From NCBI GenBank assembly GCA_947588955.1, contig CANPYX010000009.1:1-62180 (forward strand): a stretch of 62,180 nt of DNA. The letters are read 5' to 3'. The position numbers were made by a program, and so were the translations under genes. This document shows, in pieces, positions 62,179 to 62,180 of this stretch. The notes under the pieces were generated by a model. That model saw nothing but the letters and a program-made list of their open reading frames with translations, did no database searches and was not told the origin of the DNA. Within the stretch, counting starts at the first letter, position 1. Every line of letters begins with the position of its first letter. The stretch comes from an uncultured Oscillospiraceae bacterium (GTDB taxonomy: Bacteria; Bacillota; Clostridia; Oscillospirales; Oscillospiraceae).

Positions 62179-62180
62179 GG

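Overview
The window is high-GC bacterial chromosomal DNA that reads as a Gram-positive anaerobe of the Clostridia, most like an Oscillospiraceae-type gut bacterium. This is an inference from gene content: a sodium-pumping decarboxylase operon, phosphate acetyltransferase, a classical S10-spc-alpha ribosomal cluster with zinc-type S14, a PhoP-PhoR pair with a Firmicutes-style Pho box, a tetrahydrofolate riboswitch, and strong AGGAGG ribosome-binding sites with frequent GTG and TTG starts. No rRNA and no CRISPR array were seen.

Layout. 1-7.1 kb: an RlmI-type rRNA methyltransferase, a four-gene sodium-translocating decarboxylase operon (alpha, gamma, biotin carrier, beta), endonuclease IV and Pta. 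7.1-9.5 kb: an AT-richer islet with two GNAT acetyltransferases, a GrpB remnant and a nitrilase-family hydrolase, all on the minus strand, separated and bordered by copies of a palindromic repeat. 9.5-24 kb: housekeeping genes (secG, tatD, folT behind a THF riboswitch, dusB with an ECF sigma/anti-sigma pair, phosphoglucomutase, rlmH, murA, Mrp ATPase, a fucose/arabinose isomerase-family protein, pyruvate kinase, a two-OB SSB-like protein, a DUF368 membrane protein). 24-28.5 kb: a phosphate module (PhoP-like regulator, PhoR-like kinase, Na/Pi cotransporter with PhoU-like tail), then a SipW-like signal peptidase.

28.6-44.9 kb: the ribosomal protein supercluster from rpsJ to rplQ with secY, adk, map, a KOW protein, infA, rpmJ and rpoA. 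Three points stand out: a leader of about 410 nt before rpsJ, a 235-bp multi-hairpin spacer between rpsN and rpsH, and infA, which appears to start with ACG.

45.3-59.5 kb: tRNA-Asp and tRNA-Thr(GGT), the latter being the attachment site of a 13.9-kb integrative mobilizable element. The 44-bp 3' end of the tRNA is duplicated at the far end. The element has integrase, excisionase, relaxase (frameshifted), a MobC-like protein and a candidate oriT, but no conjugation machinery in view. Its cargo is an Lpl/Ytc-type oligosaccharide importer without an ATPase gene, a YesL protein, a mutarotase-like protein and two AraC regulators. 59.5-62.2 kb: an AgrA/AgrC-like LytTR regulator and GHKL kinase, each carrying a one-base frameshift in a homopolymer, followed by a second copy of a 240-bp structured repeat also present at 13.9 kb.

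The most unusual items are the 240-bp repeat whose two copies keep a perfect long hairpin despite different stem sequences, the ACG start of infA, the palindromic repeats separating the genes of the 7-9.5 kb islet, and the structured spacer inside the spc operon. All identifications come from reading the sequence; no database search was run.
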